Shown here: positions 1-11,470 of the stretch, in pieces
How the letters are laid out: the number at the start of each line of letters is the position of its first letter
Position numbering within the stretch: position 1 is the stretch's first letter
Assembly (NCBI GenBank): GCA_028564705.1
Contig: JAPXFQ010001019.1
Location: 434,001-498,000, forward strand
Length of the DNA: 64,000 bases
Origin: Apricaphanius iberus
Lineage: Eukaryota; Chordata; Actinopteri; Cyprinodontiformes; Aphaniidae
Reading direction: 5' to 3'
Program-made: the position numbers and the translations under genes
Notes under the pieces: model-generated
Database searches by the model: none
Told to the model about the DNA's origin: nothing
Seen by the model: only the letters and a program-made list of their open reading frames with translations

Positions 1-1141
1 CCAGGTGCTGGCTGTGCGCGGCCTGGGGAGGGCGTACATCCGCTGTGGCTTTACTGTGGCTCCCTGGCGTGTGGGTGTGTGTGGGGGGGCGGGTTGTTTG
101 CGGTGGGTATTGGTCTGGGGTGGCGGCGGAGTGTATTGTCTGCCGATCGGCTGCAGGCACCTCCTGCCCGGCGGCGGGGGACCCCTCTCGGCGGGTCCCT
201 GGTCGGGGCCCTGCTGGGGGGCGGGGTGCCCCTGATCCCCGTGGCCTCCGGGTCATGTTCCGGGCCCGCCCTGGCGTAGCCGGTTTCCGGCGGAGCCCAT
301 GGGCTCGTCCCTGCAATCTCTCGGGGCCCCAGCATTGCGGCTGCTTGATGTTCCCCTGGGGCTTCCATCTGTTCCTCTCTTGGTGGGTGATCGGCCCTGC
401 ACTGGTCCGCCTGCGGCTCCTGCGCTCTGTGGGACTCTGGATGCATGTGTCTCCTGCCTCCTTCATGTCTGTGTCGATTCCTGTAGGACGGATTGACGGT
501 TCCTTACACCAGCTATCAATCACTTGCATGGGGAAACCTTATTCAGACCTGCATGCTCGGACACACACATAGGTGTGGGGACATTGGTGTGGACGGACAT
601 ATCTGAGGTTATTGTCATTAGTTAGCTTTTACCAGGAGATTAACAGAAACATTAGTATTGTGTTTATTAATCCATGCCTGTATGAAGTGAATGTATAATT
701 CTTAATTTTTATTACTGTATCTGAACTATTGGTGTGGTTCTGTTCAGTTCGTTGTTTTTGTTTGTTTTGTTTTACCGCTTCTCTGCCATCCGGCAGAGGC
801 GGAGGACTTGGATGTTTTCTTGTGTTCTTTGTTTGCCTCCCTGTCTTGTGTCGTCAGTTCGCGCCTCTGCTGATGCGGTTTCTTTTCTTCACCTTCTTCC
901 TTCTTTTCTCGGTTTCGTGTCCATGACTTCAGGAAATTGAACCCTCAGTTATCACTAATAAAGATTTTTTAATACATATACATCAAGTGGAGTGTTACAG
1001 CAAAGCTGTAATACTCTGCTTGGGAAAGTAAATCTGTTGGGCTTGTACTTGGTACTCAGACACCAATTCTGAGTGGCAAACAGCTAAACAGGACACGTAA
1101 TTTAAAAAAAAATAATAAGAAGAAAAAATAAAAATAAAAAA
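1..1141. other. G/C-rich then A/T-rich stretch, no gene recognised
   Basis: The first 450 bases are clearly richer in G and C than the rest of the window. Several overlapping open frames run through them, but they look like by-products of base composition and show no recognisable domain. Around 945-975 an AATAAAG-like signal and A/T-rich sequence follow, as in the 3' end of a transcript or LINE. A small imperfect hairpin (two 12-base arms around AAA) lies near 990-1017. Identity unknown; it may be the 3' UTR of a retroelement lying to the left. Confidence 0.3.
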
Positions 1142-1720
1142 AATAGGAGTTTTTCAGTCAGGCCAAATATTCCTCCCCCTCTCAGGTGCTATAAATGTCA
1201 AAGATACGGACATGTAGCAGCCATATGCAGAGGACAGCTAAGGTGCCCTAAGTGTGGGGAGAATCATACATTTGAGGAATGTGAGAGTAATGTACAGGAT
1301 AAATGTTGTAACTGTGGGGGGGCAGCACAGGGTGACGTATGGGGGATGTCAAGCTATAGGAAGAAGGCCGTTGAAGTTGAACAAGTTAAAACGGATACTA
1401 ATATCAGTTACTCAGAGGCTGTTAAGAGAGTAAAAGTTCATAAAGAAAAGATCCAAGTACCAAGAGTTCAGCAGGTAATATCATCATCAATATCAGGATT
1501 GTCACAAGAGAAAACCGACAAAGTGATTACAGTGGAAAAGAGCATGTTATTCATTGCATATGTCCTCAACTGTGCAGATCAGGTAAAACACAAAACAGAA
1601 AAAATCAAAATGATCGGGAAAGGAGCAGAGAGCTGTTTTGGTATGAAGGGAATCTCATGGGAACATATACATAAAAAATTAGGGGAGATGGGAAGTCAGG
1701 ATAATCAGGAAAAGAGATAA
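1142..1720 (+). pseudogene. LINE ORF1, zinc-knuckle nucleic-acid-binding protein (partial)
   Basis: An open frame runs from the A-rich stretch at 1142 to a stop at 1718-1720. Two CCHC knuckles are clear: CYKCQRYGHVAAIC from 1187 and CPKCGENHTFEEC from about 1244. A third, starting CCNCGG near 1306, is degenerate because its His and last Cys fall out of frame. The C-terminal part is Lys/Glu-rich and ends shortly before the ORF2 ATG at 1722. In I-type LINEs this protein packages element RNA. The N-terminal two thirds usually present are missing, so this is a 5'-truncated copy. Confidence 0.7.
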
Positions 1721-1721
1721 C

Positions 1722-2315
1722 ATGATACATTTGCAATGGAACTGTAGAAGTGTATTAGCAAATGGGCAACAGTTTAAGGGATTCATTAACACATTTAGGA
1801 AAACAATTGATATAATTTGTATCCAAGAAACATGGTTGAAACCAAATTTAGATTTTGTGATCAGATGATATAGCAGTGTACGTAGAGATGGGAAAGAAGG
1901 TAAAGGAGGAGGATATGTAATTTTTGTAAGAGAAGGCATTCAATACAGAGTATTAGGAAAAGGTACACAATTAGAATATACTGTAATTGAAATTTGGACA
2001 AAGAAATGAAGTATTAAAATTGTTACGTTTTATAATCCATGTAAAAATCTCTTATTAGATTTAATAGAGCTAAATACATATTTAAAAGGAACATTTTTAT
2101 GGGGTGGAGAGTTTAATGCTCACAGCACAGTATGGGGTAATCATAATGATGAAAATGGTAACGTAATTGAGGAAATCATGGAAAACAAAAATTATGTATG
2201 TTTAAATGATGGGAGTGGGACGAGACTGAATGTTAGAATGGGAACGGAACCTGTTCTTGATCTAACTTTGGTTTCAGAGTCAATAGCAGGTATAAGTAGT
2301 TGGAAAGTAATTAAA
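1722..2315 (+). pseudogene. LINE ORF2 N-terminus, APE-type endonuclease (broken)
   Basis: From the ATG at 1722 the frame gives an AP-endonuclease-like sequence: the N-terminal LQWNCRSV motif, IICIQETWL (catalytic Glu motif), GGEFNAHSTVWG (normally GDFNAH, so the catalytic Asp is replaced by Glu here) and LDLTL. The domain nicks target DNA to prime reverse transcription. In-frame stops occur near 1866 (TGA) and 2007 (TGA). The reading is interrupted at about 2315 by the L2-like insertion and resumes at 7034. Clearly non-functional. Confidence 0.7.
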
Positions 2316-2627
2316 TCTAGCTGATCTAGCTGCCGGAGGAGGAACAGCTCTCTCTGAGCTCTCCTGATCTCTCTTGTTCTATCTAAAATTTTGCCTTACT
2401 TTCCCCTTAAGATTTAGGTTTAGACTTTTGGTTTTTTGCAGTTTTCCTCTTAACTTATGTGCCGAGCCTCTGGAACTACACTATTTAACAAAACTTTTTT
2501 AGTGGATCGCTTCCAAAGGACCTCTGTGAGACTGTGGATCAACTTCATGGCGTTTTACTAAGCCGAAGACTTGTGCCCAGCTACCTACTAAACCAGATAA
2601 CCTTTTCCGGACACCTCTGAAAACACT

Positions 2628-4455
2628 GTGTGGATTAACAACATGAAATACTGCTCAGCCGAGAACTTTGATAAGCTACTCCAAAGACAGAATGCCCTGG
2701 AGGAAAAGCTCTGGAATATGGAAGAAAAACTACGCCGTTTGGAGCACCGACAAGTACTGTTCCCTCACCGAGACGTGGAACGAGCAGAACGCCAAACTCA
2801 AATTTTGAGGAGAACTGGCCGCCTCTGAAACGAAACTCTGGAAATACTTCGACACCACTCCCAACGAGACGCAACAGGCAGAGGAGGAAGCTCCAGGAAT
2901 CACTCTCTCCCCTGGAATTCCCTTAAAGAACAGATTTACAGCCTTAGGCCCTGTCCACACGTAGCCGGGTATCTCACAAAACGGAGATATTTTTCTACGG
3001 TTTGGCCTGTTATCCACACGTAGCCTGAGGTTTTCGGCACCAAAAACGAAGCTTTTTAAAAACTCTGGCCAAAGTGGAGATTTGCGTTTTCTCCGTTTTC
3101 AGTATCTGCGTGTGGACGGTTGAAAACTGAGTTTTAAGAGCACTATCCGCAACAAAAAATGCTCCAACACCACATGTGCGACCTGTGTTTACTCTCGAAA
3201 ACAGCATTTATTTCCTCAGCGCTGTGTTGGTATCATCCATTGTTAAAGCGTGTCTTGTTTGTTTCGTTTTATAAGCTGTATGACTGCTGCGTGCTGAAGA
3301 TAGAGGATATAAGGTTTCTCTTGGCGGATAGGACTGGGGAGAACTACTGCGCCCTACAGGTTTGCCCCGTCTATGAATGTGCTGAAAAACGCATTTATCC
3401 GGTTACGTGTGGATGGAGATTTTTTTTTCAAGGACCAGAGGAAAATCTTCGTTTAAAAAAAAAACCGTCTACGTGTGGACATGGCCTTAGACTGTCTGCA
3501 GGACACGAGCCCTCCGACCGGTCAAGGCTAGCAGGAGAAATTGAGGAACACCGCTATGGATGAAAAAAAGGAAAAAAGAAACAAAGAACAAGAGCGTACA
3601 CACTTTAAAGTAACCCCCCGAGCTAAGGTTCTGATTATTCATGACGGCTCCATAAGTGGGATTCAACACTTCCTTAGTAATCACATCAGCATTCACTGCT
3701 TTCCAAAGAACACTTTAAGACAGATTATGGAAAAAATCCCCTCAATTCTTGCTCTTCACCCTGCAATTCACTCACTGATCATACATGCTGGATCTTATGA
3801 CATCACGCTACGTCAGAGTGAATTATTAAGAGCTGGTGTGTCATAACTGCTGGTAATGTTGAGCCAAATCAATATCTCAAACACCTGGATTTCTGGCCCA
3901 GTTCCAGAAGGTAAGGACGAACGTTTCTCTAGAATCAGATCTCTTCACAAATGGATGAAAACCAAATCTTTGGAAACTTCTGTCGAATATGTAAACAACT
4001 GGAAGATCTTTAGGTCGGCGAATCATTTATTCAAAGACAATCAACGCTATCTCAATAAGGCTGGAATTAAACTGCTGGCTGCTAATATATTTGCATATTT
4101 GAACAGCAATGCTCAAAACTCACCCAAGGTCAGCACCCCAACTCCAACAGATAAGCTGCCAGACGCCGGCGCCTCCAGCTTCACACAGACTGCTACAATC
4201 TCTCACAGTTCCACGAAGGTCAGCGCCTCAGCTCAGTGTGGTGATAATAATAGACCATTAGACGGGGAATTCAGCCTATCACAGACGTCTGACAACGATA
4301 ATGATGACTCAGCAAAACTAGGCTCACCGATTGAATTCTGCAAAAAACTACAGGATCAGATTATTAAAGGAACACAACTGACCCCAAGGTTCTCACTCAG
4401 ATCGACTGGACACGACGATTCTGCCCTCCCACCATTGAAGATGACTGATGTGTGA
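2628..4455 (+). pseudogene. L2-like LINE ORF1 with coiled coil and esterase-like domain
   Basis: The N-terminal piece (about 2640-2946) is a Leu/Glu-rich coiled coil (LLQRQNALEEKLWNMEEKLR). The MITE at 2947-3486 interrupts it. The downstream piece (3541-3846 and, after a stop and shift, 3856-4455) resembles the SGNH/esterase-like domain of CR1/L2 ORF1 proteins: VLIIHDGSISGIQHF at the position of the nucleophile block, then HPAIHSLIIHAGSYDI, then ISGPVPEGKDERFSRI and DNQRYLNKAGIKLLAANI. The role in L2/CR1 elements is thought to be RNA or membrane association. The MITE insertion and the stop at 3844 break it. Confidence 0.65.
2947..3486. mobile_element. PIF/Harbinger-type MITE, TTA target duplication
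   Basis: The ends are inverted: GGCCCTGTCCACACGTAG on the left and CTACGTGTGGACATGGCC on the right (one mismatch in 18). TTA flanks both sides (2944-2946 and 3487-3489), the size and sequence expected for PIF/Harbinger insertion. Subterminal copies of the ACACGTAGC word also appear inside both ends. At 540 bp with no transposase frame it is non-autonomous. It splits ORF1 of the surrounding L2-like LINE and so is younger than that LINE. Confidence 0.8.
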
Positions 4456-4552
4456 TGTTTCAGGCTGCCAGACTTTTCTCCAAGAAAACTTGTCAACCAG
4501 CACCAGTCTGTTTACCGAGAAAATAGCATTCCGGTGATTATTAGTAATAGAA

Positions 4553-6700
4553 ATGACAGAGGCAACCTTCGAATACCTTGCTACAGAGATAAAAGAACCA
4601 AACAAAGTCTTAGTCATAAATATGTACAAAACACCCAAAGGGAGCTCAAAGTTTCTTAACGATCTCAATGACCTTCTTTCTTTAATATGTATTGAATATG
4701 ACAAACTAATTATTGTGGGGGATCTGAACATTCATACTGACAACCCCAAGGATAGACAGACTAAAATACTAAGTGATACTCTCCATAACTTTGGTGCCGT
4801 CAGGCCGAAAGAAAATGGAGGAAAACTCAACTTCAAGTTCACTATGAGATCTACAAAAACAGTTTGAACACATATAACTTAACCTTGAAAACTGCAAGGG
4901 AATCATTCTTCTCTGAAATCATTAACAAAAACATGAATAACACTCGGACCTTATTCGCAACAGTTGAAAGACTAACCAATCCTCCAGTGACAGCAGCTCC
5001 TGAGCAACACTCCACTAGGGCCTGTACTGAATTTGCCAACTTCTTCACTGCAAATATTCTAGAAATTAGAAGATCAGTCTGTAAAGCAGCAACCAACCCA
5101 CCAACATTATCATTCCCACAAAAAAATAATGCAGATAACATGTCTGATTTCAAAAAACTGAATCAATCACATCTTGACGAAATTATTAAACAACTGAACT
5201 TCTCCTCTTGCTGCCTCGATATCTCACCCACACCTTTTTTAAAGAAAGTTCTCCCTGTCATTAAGTCCGATCTGATGCAAATAGTTAACGCATCCCTCCA
5301 GTCAGGTGTCTTACCCCAGGCCCTCAAAACAGCAGTTATCAAACCCCTATTAAAGAAAAACAACCTAGACAATACCTTGATGCAGAATTATAGGCCAATC
5401 TCTAATCTCCCATTCATCAGTAAGATTATTGAAAAAGCTGTATCTCAACAGTTGAACACATTCCTGACAACAAACAACTCCTTAGATCATTATCAATCTG
5501 GTTTCCGTGCTCAGCACAGCACTGAGACTGCCCTAGTCAAAGTTTTCCATGACATCCGCATAAATATGGACAGCGGTAAAACAACAGTGTTTTGTTCTGT
5601 TGGACCTCAGTGCAGCGTTTGACACTGTTGATCATACAATATTACTGGAACGATTAGAGAGCTGGGTCAGACTCACTGGTACAGCTCTTCAATGGTTCGA
5701 ATCTTACCTCAAAAATAGGAAGTTCTTTGTGTCCATCGGAAATTTCTCATCAGAACAAACAGAAATCACATGTGGGGTCCCCCAGGGCTACATCCTGGGC
5801 CCCCTCCTGTTCAATATCTATATGCTCCCACTAACCAAGATTATAGCAGCCAATCAGATAAGTTACCATAACTATGCAGACGAAACACAGCTATACATTA
5901 CATTGTCACCAGGTGACTCTGATTCTATCCAGACCTTAAATGAATGCATTGAACAAATCAACGACTGGATGTCCCATAACTTTCTCCAGATCAACAGAAA
6001 CAAAACAGATATACTTATTTTTGGACCTAAGGAGGAACGATTCAAAGTCAGCACACAGCTTCAGCTAATACAACTAAAAACTACTCATCAGGCTCGTAAT
6101 CTAGGTGTAATAATGGACTCAGACCTGAACCTCCAGGGTCACATAAAGGCAATAACAAGGTCAGCTTTCTATCACCTGAGGAACATTTCTAGGATTAAAG
6201 GACTGATGTCACAGAAGGACCGTGAAAAACTGATCCATGCGTTTATCTTTAGTCGGATCGATTAATGCAACAGCGTCCTCACAGGTCTACCTAAAAAATC
6301 AATCAGAAAGCTCCAGCTGCTCCAGAACGCTGCTGCTCGTGTTCTCACTAGAACCAGGAAAGTAGAACACATCACCCCAGTTCTAAAGTCCTTACACTGG
6401 CTCTCTGTAGCTCAGAGAATAGACTTTAAAAACTCCTACTTGTTTATAAATCATTGAACGGTTTAGCACCAAAGTACTTTGAAGATATCATGTCACTATA
6501 TCAACCCAGCAGACCACTCAGGTCCTCCAACTCTAGCCTACTAATCGTCCCTAGAATCAGAACTTAACAGGGAGAGGCAGCTTACAGCTTCTATGCTCCA
6601 CAAATGTGGAATAAACTTCCAGACGAATGCAAAAACGGCTAATCCTTAGGCTCTTTTAAATCAAAGACAAAAACTCTACTATTCAGAGCTGCATTTGAAT
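4553..6700 (+). pseudogene. L2-like LINE ORF2: endonuclease remnant and reverse transcriptase
   Basis: 4553-4867 holds the second half of an endonuclease, with IIVGDLNIHTDNPKD as the GDFNxH-type motif; the first half is deleted. From 4864 the frame reads through the fingers of a reverse transcriptase (TAVIKPLLKKNNLD, NYRPISNLPF, YQSGFRAQHSTETAL), shifts frame at about 5590-5600, then reads LDLSAAFDTVDH, GVPQGYILGPLLF and YADETQLY (5873-5896). The usual catalytic YADD is YADE here. The C-terminal region (LQNAAARVLT, then ALNGLAPKYF-like words) runs to about 6700 with several stops. Typical L2/CR1 organisation; inactive. Confidence 0.8.
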
Positions 6701-7136
6701 CTTAAATTTTGCTTTCTGATCACTTTTTGTTTTGTTTACCCGATTGTGTTTTATCTGTTTTAATCTGTTTTAATTGTCTAAATTTGTTACTTAAATTATT
6801 TTTTATTGTCGTGGTTTAATTTTTATTCTTACTTTTTGTATTTCTTTTTAAAGTTATTGTGTATTAATTACATACATTTGTTCCTTAGATTATCTTTTCT
6901 TACTGATTGATTACTGTTAACTTATATGTTTTGTTTGGAATCCTGTGGTTTCATTATCACTGAATCATGTAAAGCACCTTGAATTGCCTTGTGTTGAAAG
7001 TGTGCTATACAAATAAAATTGGCTTGCCTTGCCTAAAGATAACACAATAGGTAGTGATCATTATCCAATAACAATATAAATAAATATTAGTGCTGAAAAA
7101 TATAACTTATAAACAGTAGAGAGATGAAATTTAAGT

Positions 7137-7372
7137 AGTAAATGGTCTGAATTTATTAGCACTTTTCTAGTCACGTTGACCACTCAAAGCGCTTTACACT
7201 GGAGCCACATTCACCCATTCGCACTCACAAACGCACTCATACACTGATAGGCAATTTGGGTTTAAGTGCCTTACCCAGGGGCACAACGACATGTGACTGG
7301 AGGAAGCTGGAATTGAACCTACGACCCTCCAATTGCAAGACAACTACTCTACTGAGGACTCGACTGGGGATC
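7137..7372 (-). repeat. tRNA-derived SINE, antisense, with 8-bp target duplication
   Basis: Read on the - strand, it has a B-box-like GGTTCAATTCC, a middle section (GTGCCCCTGGGTAAGGCACTT) and a tail containing GTAAAGCGCTTTGAGTGG. Exact ATTTAAGT duplications flank it (7129-7136 and 7373-7380). It matches the better-preserved copy at 24481 and the 3' fragment at 62162. It sits inside the I-like LINE. Confidence 0.85.
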
Positions 7373-7570
7373 ATTTAAGTTAATAAGTGAAAAAGAAATT
7401 GCAAAAAGTTGATTTAAATGGTGATGTTAATTATCTAAACTTATCTGTATGTTGTGCAATTTTAGAAGAATCAAAGCAAAGTATAAAGAAGAAAGGAGGT
7501 AAGAACAAGAGGAAGATTGTGGACAAAATAATGTGATGAAGCAATTAAGGCATAAAATAAAGCTCTCAAA

Positions 7571-8997
7571 ATGTTGAAAATAAATCATAGTACTCAGAAC
7601 CTTATTGAATATAAAAGGGCACAAAGTAAATTGAGAAGAATTATAAAAAATGCAAAGAGAGATATGTGGAGAAGTTTTTGTAATTCAGTGGGAAGACAGA
7701 CTAAATTGAATAAAGTGTGGACAATGATAAATGAATGGGATAAAGAGTATGGATATCCAATCTTAAATGATGGGGGAAAAGTAGCATTTACACATAAAGA
7801 GAAAGCCAATATGGCAAAAGCATTTGCTAAAATTCATAGTTCAGATAATATTGATGAAGAAAGGAAAAGAGGGAAAGAGCAGACTTTAGCTGAGAATGAA
7901 GAACTATTAAGGAAAGAAGAAGAGGATAATGATTCATTAAATTTACCATTTACAAAAGGAGAATTGAACAGAGCACTTAGGAAAGTTAAGATATCAAGTC
8001 CAGGAAAAGACCTAATTTGTTATATTATGATAAATCAACTTAGTGAGATATCTAAAGATATTTTACTGGAGTTTTACAATAGGATTTGGGAAGTTGGGAA
8101 ATTACCACAGAATTGGAAAGAAGCATTGATCATTCCAATACGTAAACCAGGTAAGGACGATACAAAACCAGAAAATTATAGACCAATAGCTTTGACTTCT
8201 AATTTATGCAAAATAATGGAGAAAATGATTAATGATAGATTGATATATTATATACAAAGTAAAGGACATTCATCTCAGAATCAAAGTGGGTTTAGGAGAG
8301 GAAGATGTACCATGGATCCAGTTTTATGTTTAGAAAATGAAATTAGAAAAGCACAGGTAAATAAAGAAAGTGTAATAGTGGTATTTTTTGACATTGAAAA
8401 AGCATATGATTTGCTGTGAAGGGATGGTTTGTTGATTAAATTGAAGACAATGGGTATTAAAGGTTGGATTTACAGATGGTTAAAGGATTTTCTCTGAAAT
8501 AGAAAAATACAAGTAAGAACAGGGAAGAATTATTCTGAGAATTATACGGTTGATTATGGAAAACCACAGAGAAGTATAGTAAGTCCATATAAAAACGATG
8601 GGAGGAGGAAGGGACAGGAAGATGGTTTTACTCTATTTAAAGGAAAACAGGAGACATGAGAAGAACAGAGAGGAACAGGAGGGAGGAAACAATAATATCT
8701 AGACTTAGATCTGGACACACTGGGTTTAACAGCACATTACTTATTATAGAAAATCACCAAACAGGAAAATTTTATTATTTTGGAGTAAAAGAAACTATAG
8801 AACACGTTTTATTATATTGTCAAAATTATATAGAAGAAAGAAGACAACTCATTTATAATTTGGGAAGAAATAAGACTAGGTCAGACATAAAAGATATTTT
8901 GCAAAGAAATTTGGGATATAAAAGTTATTCTGCGTTATTTCAGTTTCTAAAACGAACACATGTAGGATATACGTTTTTTTTTTGTTTGTTTTTTTAA
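7571..8997 (+). pseudogene. I/Nimb-like LINE ORF2: reverse transcriptase N-part and C-terminal zinc region
   Basis: The 282-residue frame at 7571-8419 contains the pre-RT linker and RT fingers: LRKVKISSPGKD, WKEALIIPIRKPGKDD, ENYRPIALTSNLCKIMEK, NQSGFRRGRCTMD and VVFFDIEKAYD (first catalytic Asp region). A TGA ends it at 8417-8419. Homology continues in the same style to about 8590 (DYGKPQRSIVSP, the GxPQGS motif with an altered Gly). Then a deletion joins it to the C-terminal part at 8656-8997, where SRLRSGHTGFNSTLL and ETIEHVLLYC are recognisable. The palm YxDD and most of the thumb are lost. It continues the element whose endonuclease is at 1722-2315. Confidence 0.75.
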
Positions 8998-8999
8998 AT

Positions 9000-9020
9000 T
9001 TATATATATATATATATATA
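9000..9020. repeat. (TA)n microsatellite
   Basis: About ten TA units directly after the C-terminal LINE frame. This is consistent with the simple-repeat 3' tail of I-type LINEs. Confidence 0.7.
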
Positions 9021-9209
9021 ACCGCCAAAAAGATCCTACGAAGTAGAAGAAGAACTAGAAGAAACAAGTTTTTATTTAGGATGGGAATTAGACAAATTTA
9101 CAAACTCTCAAAGGGAGACAACAGTACAACATCACCAAAAAAAAATAAACAAAAGATAAAAAAGAACAACAGAAAAAATATACATACAAAATATGATTGT
9201 ATTTAAGGT

Positions 9210-10750
9210 TTTATTACAACATTTTTCATTTGTTAAATGAATCTGATTTAGCTGTAAAGAAGGTAAGCTTATTTGTCCTTTATAGTAGCATAAATGGTTC
9301 TGTATCAAATTCAACAGAGGCAAAGGGATCACTTTACACACTTTGTTGTAATCTCTAAGGGAACACTGAATGTTATATTTGATATTGAAATTACCTAATT
9401 CAAGAAACTGACCCTTCTCATCAAGTAAATACCTTTTTTATAACCACTCTTTAACGAATAATGACTTCCTATTTATTGTAATGGTTCTATTGCTCCACAA
9501 GGTGGAGCCTTGGGGGGTGAAGTTGTGGGTAAATGCCATTTTCCAGTAAAACAACATTTGTTTATGATATTCTGACAATTTAATAGGCAACTTCGAAATA
9601 GCAAAATCACATTTCAAGAGAAAATCCAACCCTCCCACCATTTTGAAAATATTCTTAGGAATGTGAAAATAAATGGAGTCAGGTTTTAAAAGAAAAGCTT
9701 TTAACCAGTTTATTTTAAAAACTCCAACCAAAGATGGAAAATCAATTGTCTTAAAACCACCTTTAGAGTATTCTTTAACCATTTGTGATTTTTTGATGTA
9801 GTGAGTTTTATTACACCAAATAAAACGATAGATTATGGAATTGATCTTTTTAATACTTTGCTGGGCAATATATAATGAATATGTTGGGTAAACCATTTTT
9901 GAGACACCCTCTGATTTTGATAATAGATTACGTCCAAAAATTGTAAGATCCCTTGTTAACCAACGACTCAGTGTTTTAGACATAACATCAATTTTGGTCT
10001 TTTACATTTTTTGACTCTCTAATTTTAATAGGTTTATTTAAATAAATACCAAAATACTTAACTTCACTTTTTATAGGAATTGACTCCAAGTTAGTTTCCA
10101 AACAGTCATAAAGAGGTAAAATTTCACATTTCATCAGATTGAAACACAGACCAAATGCCTTAGAAAAAACTGAAATCACATTTAAGGCTTTCTTCAGTCT
10201 TGATTTATCCTTCAAAAAAAAAAAGAAAAAAAAAAGAAAAAAAACACTGTCATCCGCAAACGGACTTATCCTAAATTCACTAGAGTAACGTATAAATCTG
10301 ATTATAAAATAGCTTGATTACTTTACAATTTTTTTTGTCCAAAATCCAAAACGTTCTGAATAAAAAATAATGTTCAATTGAATCAATTGCTTTAAAAAAT
10401 ACGATGAATAATATTAAACTTTCTGTATTAATAAAGGATCGGTAATCTATCATGTCTAATATTAATCTTATGTTGTTGTATATATCTCGACCATTAATAA
10501 ATGCTCATTGACACTCATCAATTAATTTTGTTAAAACACTTTTAATCCTGTTTGCGTATGCCAAAGCTAGTAATTTGTAATCATTACATAAAAGTGTTAT
10601 GGGTCTCCAACTATCTAAAAATAATAGATTTTTATTTGGTTTTGGCAATAAAGTTATTAAACCAGTTTTCATTGTTGGAGATAATTGATAATTCTTTAAA
10701 CAATCCTAAAAACAAATCTTTAATGTCTTGCCAAAATGTCTAAGAAAATA
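9210..10750 (-). pseudogene. L1-like LINE ORF2 fragment (RT palm to C-terminus)
   Basis: Read on the - strand from about 10750 downward, the sequence gives the RT region of an L1-type element. NNIRLILDMIDY and an ILFIVFFKAID word come first, then PFADDSVFF with the catalytic FADD at 10260-10249, then LKKALNVISVFSKAFGL and SEVKYFGIYLNK (10215-9988). A 181-residue C-terminal frame follows (9983-9438) with DLTIFGRNLLSKSEGVS, YRFIWCNKTHYIKK and LDFLLKCDFAISKLPIKLS. More C-terminal residues (MCKVIPLPLLNLIQ) lie at 9341-9230. Frame changes near 9985 and 9430 and an A-rich slip at 10212-10245 disrupt it. It is 5'-truncated and lies antisense to the neighbouring I-like LINE. Confidence 0.75.
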
Positions 10751-10785
10751 AAAATTGCCACCCCTTGCCCTTGCTGGTCAGGAAC

Positions 10786-11245
10786 AGACTGTAAAAAAGA
10801 ATAGACAGCACCTCCTCACTCCTCCCCGTTTACCAGAATGACACACTTTCATGGGGGAATGGAGGAATTCATGGCGGATTCACAGACTCCTCCTCCCCAG
10901 CTCTGACGAAGCATGTTCCTGAAAAGGGCAAAGGGGCGGGATCTTCACTGTAGACTTTGCCCTCGCGGGGCGTGTAGTTCGGTCGTAATCACGCCCATTC
11001 TGCTCCCGCGTCTTTAGCTCTGATGCTAAAACTTGGCTCGGCCCCCTCATTAATTATGCAAGATTTCAAAAAATTATCTTACGAAAACCAGCCCGGTGCC
11101 CAGGTTTTTTATGAGCCCAGCGTTATCTCAGGAAGAATATGTAGCCATATAAAGTTTAAAACAATGGGGCACCAGGCGTTAAAGTTGTTTTTAACGTGTC
11201 TAAAGTCCAATGCTTTTCAATAGGGGTCTAGCGGCCAAATGGAGG
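10786..11245 (+). mobile_element. Truncated copy of the CATAGACTG-type element
   Basis: This block repeats, in the same orientation, the first 450 bases of the element at 12219. It begins with AGACTGTAAAAAAGAATAGA and shares the CTCCTCACTCCTCCCCGTTT and CCAGCTCTGACGAAGCATGT words. It runs to the phrase ending GCGGCCAAATGGAGG, where similarity stops abruptly. Only the left end is present. It ends just upstream of the likely kat7 promoter. Confidence 0.75.
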
Positions 11246-11452
11246 GTCAGGAAGCCTGTTTCTTTCGTCACCGGAAATGTAATTCCTTGCTCAGTCTGTG
11301 TAGTGTGGCGCCAGAGAATGCTGGCGAGCACAAACAGATTCATGACAATAACCATTTATTAGAGTCTCAAGACCTCAGTTTTATAGTAAATTACTAAGGA
11401 ATTTATATTTTTAGCCCCAACATCAGTTGAAAAACCTTTAATCTAAGGAGGC
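11246..11452 (+). promoter_or_regulatory. kat7: Probable kat7 promoter / 5' UTR region
   Basis: This unique stretch lies between the truncated repeat and the proposed first coding exon. It has no TATA box that I can see. It contains CACCGGAAATG at 11269-11279, which fits an ETS-type site, and a GGCGCC word near 11308. Just downstream in intron 1 (11961-11974) CCGCCGCCATGTTGG fits a YY1-type site. ETS and YY1 sites are common in TATA-less housekeeping promoters. The assignment rests mainly on the exon 1 call, so it is inference. Confidence 0.35.
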
Positions 11453-11470
11453 ATGCCGCGCACACGACAG
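11453..11470 (+). CDS. kat7: kat7 exon 1 (coding part), probable
   Basis: ATGCCGCGCACACGACAG codes MPRTRQ and is followed at once by GTAAGAG, a consensus splice donor. Mammalian KAT7 also starts MPR with a very short basic first coding exon. The exon ends on a complete codon (phase 0), and the next exon at 30400 starts on a complete codon in its own frame, so the two join cleanly. G at position -3 gives a reasonable initiation context. Six codons is little evidence on its own; phase, donor, position and family knowledge together make it likely. The distance to exon 2 (18.9 kb) is explained by transposon load. Confidence 0.6.

Larger units (their letters stand above)
2316..7033 (+). mobile_element. 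L2/Maui-like LINE inserted in the older LINE
   Basis: The block contains an ORF1 with a coiled coil and an esterase-like region, an endonuclease remnant, and a long reverse transcriptase. Its 3' end has the L2-type tail TGTAAAGCACCTTGAATTGC followed by AATAAA and short TTGGCTTGCC-type units. A four-base duplication TAAA (2312-2315 and 7034-7037) brackets it, and removing the block restores the frame of the host LINE endonuclease. A Harbinger MITE (2947-3486) later landed in its ORF1. Frameshifts and stops show it is dead. Confidence 0.75.
1142..9030 (+). mobile_element. I/Nimb-like non-LTR retrotransposon, split by later insertions
   Basis: One LINE copy can be followed through three separated blocks: an ORF1 with CCHC zinc knuckles (1142-1720), an APE-type endonuclease (1722-2315), and a reverse transcriptase plus C-terminal zinc-finger region (7034-8997). 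A short (TA)n tail follows at about 9000-9020. The blocks are separated by an L2-like LINE (2316-7033) and a SINE (7137-7372). The endonuclease reading resumes at 7034 with a GSDHYPI motif, directly continuing the frame broken at 2315. The knuckle-bearing ORF1 and the C-terminal Cys/His region suggest the I superfamily. Multiple stops and an internal deletion around 8590, which removes the catalytic YxDD region, make it inactive. Confidence 0.7.

Noticed and set aside
5..572. Overlapping long frames on both strands in the G/C-rich start
   Set aside because: They arise from high G+C with few stops. Several frames are open over the same bases and none shows a domain.
9000..9020. CRISPR or tandem array
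   Set aside because: Only dinucleotide repeats. No spacer-repeat arrays occur anywhere in the window, and the genome is eukaryotic.
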